DNA of 64,000 bases from CBDBZX01 sp965213645. GTDB lineage: Bacteria > Deinococcota > Deinococci > Deinococcales > Trueperaceae. Position 1 is the stretch's first letter; each line of letters begins with the position of its first letter. The stretch lies in the NCBI GenBank assembly GCA_965213645.1, contig CBDBZX010000008.1:620001-684000 (forward strand). Direction: 5' to 3'. Of this stretch, positions 60,671 through 64,000 are shown in pieces. Below the pieces are notes generated by a model. The model was not told the origin of the DNA, did not search any database, and was given only the letters and a program-made list of their open reading frames with translations. The position numbers and the translations under genes were made by a program.

Positions 60671-61684
60671 TCAGCCGCGCCGCTTCCACCTCCCTGTGAG
60701 TTGTTGTTCGAACTCAGGGGAGAAACCAGCTTTTAAGTCTCCCCCTCGAGCGTTCGCCCAGAGCAAGGTGTCTTTCGCGGTGTCGTAAGTAGCGCGAAAA
60801 TGTAGACCAGAGGCGAGCGCTTTCGAACTGTCTACCTTGTCAAAAGGAATTTGATCTTCAGGAAACCATAGTGGCCTCGCCTCCTCTTCGACCTCAGCAA
60901 GCTGTTCGCGCAAGAAGTCTTCACCTGCCCAGACTAGCTCAACATCGGAGGTATCTAGCTCAGCGACCTCTTTAGCTGCCCCTAAGCAAGCCGACAAAAC
61001 GTCGCTGAGACGCTCCGCTCGCCCTGGCCCTACCGCGTTATATGTGCCCGTCAGCGGCGTAGTTGTCGGGTCTAAAGAGCGTACGAGCCAGGCGGCAAGG
61101 TCGCGAGCGTCCGTAAATTGCACGCTTCGCTCAGGGTCGCCGGGGGCAAGGATGGGTGTCTGGCTCGATGAGCGCAAAAACCGCAAAGGCCACCAGGTAA
61201 AGCGGTCCGTTGGGTCACGCGGTCCCACCATGATGCCAGGGCGGGCGACGAGGAGGTCTCCGCTGAAGTGTTCTTTGAGCGCCTTCTCACAAGCCAACTT
61301 CTTCAAACTGCGAGCTTGCAGCGGGTCGTCACCTGCCGGGTCGCCTTCACGCCTGAGCGGTGCGTCTTCGTCAACCGTGTCGGGGCCGTCTGGATGGTAG
61401 TTGCTGATGCCTGAGATGTAGCCGTAAGCCGCGACTGAGTCTGAGAGCAGCTTCGCCGTTTCAGTGACAGCCTCCGTGTCGCTAAAGGTATCGAGAACTG
61501 CGTCCCAGGTGCGACCCCTTAACGCTAATAAGTCACCCTTGCGGTCCCCTTGGAGCGCCTCGACCTCTTCAATATCACTCTCACCTTCACGGTTAAACGT
61601 CGTGACCTGATGGCCTAGTTTGATAGCTTCAGCTACGATATGATAGCCGAGAAAGCCAGTACCGCCCAATACGAGTAAGTTCAT
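60671..61684 (-). CDS. NAD-dependent epimerase/dehydratase-like protein
   Basis: 337 residues of the extended SDR fold. The NAD-binding motif is VLGGTGFLGYHIV; the equivalent of the catalytic YxxxK is not obvious (SLKKLACEKALKE), which points to the atypical SDR group. VQFTDARDLAAWLVR is the family C-terminal motif. Substrate unknown. Probably the last gene of a unit with the 40-residue ORF and the sorbosone-dehydrogenase-like gene. Confidence 0.85.
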   Translation of the reverse strand: MNLLVLGGTGFLGYHIVAEAIKLGHQVTTFNREGESDIEEVEALQGDRKGDLLALRGRTWDAVLDTFSDTEAVTETAKLLSDSVAAYGYISGISNYHPDGPDTVDEDAPLRREGDPAGDDPLQARSLKKLACEKALKEHFSGDLLVARPGIMVGPRDPTDRFTWWPLRFLRSSSQTPILAPGDPERSVQFTDARDLAAWLVRSLDPTTTPLTGTYNAVGPGRAERLSDVLSACLGAAKEVAELDTSDVELVWAGEDFLREQLAEVEEEARPLWFPEDQIPFDKVDSSKALASGLHFRATYDTAKDTLLWANARGGDLKAGFSPEFEQQLTGRWKRRG

Positions 61685-61692
61685 GTCTCCCC

Positions 61693-61815
61693 TTAGTTCT
61701 CCCCTTGCACAATCCGTAGAGCTGGTGTCGTCTGAATCAGCTTTCGACCTCTCGCTTCAATGTCTGAGGCGATTACGTGACCGTAGAAATCATCTACGTG
61801 AACGTAAGCCGCCAT
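61693..61815 (-). CDS. Small ORF, 40 residues, coupled to its neighbour
   Basis: MAAYVHVDDFYGHVIASDIE, then ARGRKLIQTTPALRIVQGEN. Its ATG overlaps the stop of the upstream gene in TAATG, and its own stop lies 8 bases before the next start. No family known. It may be a real micro-protein or a remnant of a longer gene. Confidence 0.4.
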   Translation of the reverse strand: MAAYVHVDDFYGHVIASDIEARGRKLIQTTPALRIVQGEN

Positions 61816-62822
61816 TAAGGACGCACGACTCTATAAATAACCCCACGGCTAAAGTCACTCACCAGCAAACTCCCGCTTGGCTCTACGAGAAGGTGCTGCG
61901 GGTTTTGCAGTCCTGACAGAAAGGGTTGGACTTCGCTCTCGTCATCCTCATAGGAGACGCGCACCACACCCGCGTTGACCGGACCCCACAGCGCGACGAG
62001 CAGCGCGTTGTCCTCGAAGGGTGAAAGAACGACGCTCGTCGGGGTGGTGTGAGGCGCGAAGAGCGCCACGGGTGAGCGCGTTTCGGCGCACTGCTCAGCC
62101 GTACCGCCGTAGTTCTGCGCCGCCTCCTGGTTGCCGTAGCACTGCGGCCAGCCGTAGTTTCCCCCCTCAACAATTACGTTGAGTTCGCCCGGCGGGGCTT
62201 GCCCATTGACGGGGTCGTCGCCGATTTCGGTGGCGAAGAGCTGTCCGGTAGGGTCAAATACATGTGCGTACGCGCCTTTGAGGCCGGTGGCGAGAGGTAT
62301 GGGGTTTTGCGGATCGGCAGGCTCCAACCGCCACAACGTCCCAGAACCCTCCTGAGCGCGGTTCCCTGCGCGGCGGCCACTCGTTTCGAAAAGCAGCGCT
62401 CCGTCAGGCGTCACCGTAAGCGTTCCGTTTGAGCGTCCATTGAAGGGCAAGTCGCGGAGTATGGTCTCCGGTTCGCCGACCCCTGCATCCGTCAAGGGAG
62501 CGCGGAGCAGGTCGCGCCCCGAGGCGATCCACAAATCATCTTCCAACACCGCGATGCCCGTAGGTTTCAAGAGGTTGTCGAGCAACACCTCGCGCTCGCC
62601 TGTCTCTAAAGAAAGTGCGACGACTTGTCCCGTCCCAGCGTTTTCGCCCCCGGCGAGCTGCGCAACCCAAAGGCGTTCGTCTGGCCCTAACATCATCTGC
62701 GTCGGGCCGTTCAGCCCTTCAGCAACGACCGAAGCGGTATAACCTTCGGGTAAGTTGAGTGCAGGCTGCGCAAAGCATAGACCGTATAAAACAAAAAGTG
62801 CGAGTAGAGATAGTTGGAGCAC
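61815..62822 (-). CDS. Secreted beta-propeller, sorbosone dehydrogenase/ScyD-like
   Basis: 335 residues. A signal peptide is seen (LSLLALFVLYGLCFAQ). The body has propeller repeats such as GLNGPTQMMLGPDERLWVAQ and LLKPTGIAVLEDDLWIASG, and GELNVIVEGGNYGWPQCYG is the hallmark of PQQ-type soluble sugar dehydrogenase/sorbosone dehydrogenase proteins. Whether it binds PQQ is not clear. GTG start. Confidence 0.82.
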   Translation of the reverse strand: MLQLSLLALFVLYGLCFAQPALNLPEGYTASVVAEGLNGPTQMMLGPDERLWVAQLAGGENAGTGQVVALSLETGEREVLLDNLLKPTGIAVLEDDLWIASGRDLLRAPLTDAGVGEPETILRDLPFNGRSNGTLTVTPDGALLFETSGRRAGNRAQEGSGTLWRLEPADPQNPIPLATGLKGAYAHVFDPTGQLFATEIGDDPVNGQAPPGELNVIVEGGNYGWPQCYGNQEAAQNYGGTAEQCAETRSPVALFAPHTTPTSVVLSPFEDNALLVALWGPVNAGVVRVSYEDDESEVQPFLSGLQNPQHLLVEPSGSLLVSDFSRGVIYRVVRP

Positions 62823-62901
62823 ACCTCAATGTAAGCGCGTTGTGTTCAATTTGCTGTGAGCCAACCTCATATCACTTGAACATTGACCTTTTGTCGTTGT
62901 C

Positions 62902-63795
62902 TCAAGGGTCAACTCGAGCAGGCTCCTTTTCAACCTCATCGTCATGTTCGGAGTTCGTATAGTCAGGATTGGCCCGCACTTCAGGAGCTTTAGGATACGT
63001 CGCCGCGTCAACTTCTAACTCGTCAAAGCGCTCGTCGCCACTTCGCTCTTTCCAGACGCGCGGCTTGGCGGGAATGCCTAGGCCCACCACATGAGGCTCA
63101 AAGTCTCTTGTGACGAGCGCCAGCGCACCCATCATGCTGTCGTCGCTCAAGACCGTACCCGCTAAGACCGTCGCGTGATAGGCCACGCGCACGCCTTTAC
63201 CGATGACGGTCTCTTTCAAGGTCACGTCGGGTGACTCCAGGATGCTGTGGGTGTGGCTGTAGACGTTGACGTAATCCGAGAGGCTCGAGCCGCTCATAAG
63301 CTTCACGCCACCGATGTCGTCAATGAATACATGGCGGTGAATGACCACGTCGTCGCCCGCTTCGATGTTGTAGCCCACCGACACCTCGACGTTTTGGAAA
63401 ATTTTCAAGTTCTTACCTGTACGCGCGAAGATGCGCTCCGCGAGCATCCGCCGCACCTTTACGCCGCTCTCGACCGATTGACCTAAAGGCGTTTGGTCGA
63501 GGGTCTTCCACAGCCATAAAAGCGGTTTGACCTTAGTGAACTTCGTTTGGTCAGTAACGACATAGTGCTCTGCCTCAAAGGTAACATTACGCGGGTCTAA
63601 GGCGAACGCGGCGAGCGGTGACGTGGCTTCTAAGTCAGCATAGCTCTTGGCGTACATGACTTGCGCGAGGGTCTCTCTCACTACCTCGTTGCGGTCTAAA
63701 GCAGGGGCGTCAAGTTTTTCAGCGAGCTCACCGATAAAGCGGGTGAGGGTTTTGTCAGCGTGGGTAGGGAGAGAACGGGGAATGAGCCAAGGCAC
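62902..63795 (-). CDS. Hexapeptide-repeat acyltransferase-like protein
   Basis: 297 residues. The middle has a left-handed beta-helix pattern (VEVSVGYNIEAGDDVVIHRHV, KETVIGKGVRVAYHATVLAG, broken up here as read), with the His expected for acyl transfer in the SHTHS segment. LGIPAKPRVW near the end is typical of such enzymes. The N-terminal 110 residues are helical. Acceptor unknown. The last 30 residues are acidic and likely disordered. Confidence 0.8.
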   Translation of the reverse strand: MPWLIPRSLPTHADKTLTRFIGELAEKLDAPALDRNEVVRETLAQVMYAKSYADLEATSPLAAFALDPRNVTFEAEHYVVTDQTKFTKVKPLLWLWKTLDQTPLGQSVESGVKVRRMLAERIFARTGKNLKIFQNVEVSVGYNIEAGDDVVIHRHVFIDDIGGVKLMSGSSLSDYVNVYSHTHSILESPDVTLKETVIGKGVRVAYHATVLAGTVLSDDSMMGALALVTRDFEPHVVGLGIPAKPRVWKERSGDERFDELEVDAATYPKAPEVRANPDYTNSEHDDEVEKEPARVDP

Positions 63796-63859
63796 ACGTT
63801 TACCTTAGCGCCCTAAGACCCCTGATGAGGGTAGCTTAGCCGACGCATGAAGGTTGTGT

Positions 63860-64000
63860 TTAGAAGCGCACGCCCGTGATTCCCGTATCAGGTTCCGTGA
63901 GCACGGTGACGTCACGCCCTAGAACTTCAGCGGCACGTTCGCTGAGGTCGGAGGTAGGCTCCAACCCACTCGCCCCCACCAGCACCGGACGCGCTTGCAG
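63860..64000 (-). CDS. C-terminal end of a gene cut by the window edge
   Basis: 46 residues in frame up to the right edge: ...RPVLVGASGLEPTSDLSERA, then AEVLGRDVTVLTEPDTGITG and VRF before TAA. An open frame with normal composition, reading on the minus strand. The family cannot be told from this fragment. Confidence 0.5.
   Translation of the reverse strand: MQARPVLVGASGLEPTSDLSERAAEVLGRDVTVLTEPDTGITGVRF

Overview
The window is a stretch of bacterial chromosome with mid-range GC (I estimate mid-50s per cent), dense coding and many short operons. No rRNA, tRNA, CRISPR array or prophage was seen. The gene content fits an aerobic heterotroph: a TroA-type Mn/Zn ABC importer with a DtxR-family regulator, acyl-CoA dehydrogenases, class III polyhydroxyalkanoate synthase, Cu/Zn superoxide dismutase, and accessory genes for a molybdenum hydroxylase. 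A Deinococcota relative (Truepera-like) is my best guess, but no marker gene here settles it.

Layout. 0.1-5.3 kb: accessory cluster for a CO-dehydrogenase/xanthine-dehydrogenase type molybdoenzyme (XdhC-YHS, MoxR ATPase, VWA protein, XdhC, MobA-like nucleotidyltransferase). 5.6-6.7 kb: pyrD with two frameshifts. 6.9-12.1 kb: metal importer operon with a visible DtxR-type operator, a frameshifted ATPase and two permeases that carry winged-helix tails. 12.2-17.5 kb: broken AbrB/Doc pair, tyrS, a ClC channel and unknowns. 17.5-20.9 kb: flavin reductase, tyrA, and DAHP synthase preceded by a tyrosine-rich leader ORF and a stem that covers its ribosome binding site. 21-26.3 kb: choline sulfatase, DJ-1/PfpI, glutamine-amidotransferase-like hydrolase, Rrf2 regulator, sodC, and a tiny promoter-terminator unit. 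26.4-30.4 kb: ABC exporter, a short ApeA-like gene and an IS4-family insertion. 30.5-34.9 kb: two acyl-CoA dehydrogenases, SCP2 protein and a lipoprotein. 35.9-40.3 kb: a membrane-protein operon built around a P-type ATPase that lacks its phosphorylated aspartate. 40.3-50 kb: galK, orphan histidine kinase, PhzF, RluB-type synthase, hpt, M23 peptidase, Uma2 protein and AceK. 50.1-55.6 kb: a small glycan cluster (sugar phosphotransferase, formyltransferase, PIG-L deacetylase) and a large LRR/beta-helix lipoprotein. 56-59.9 kb: PHA granule operon. 59.9-64 kb: GNAT gene bracketed by repeats, epimerase and sorbosone-dehydrogenase-like genes, a hexapeptide acyltransferase and a cut-off gene.

Three background patterns cross the whole window. 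The hexamers CTCGAG and AGAGGT/ACCTCT are far too common. Several families of intergenic inverted repeats sit at gene edges. Five single-base frameshifts fall in three otherwise intact conserved genes, which points to real decay or, more likely, uncorrected assembly indels.
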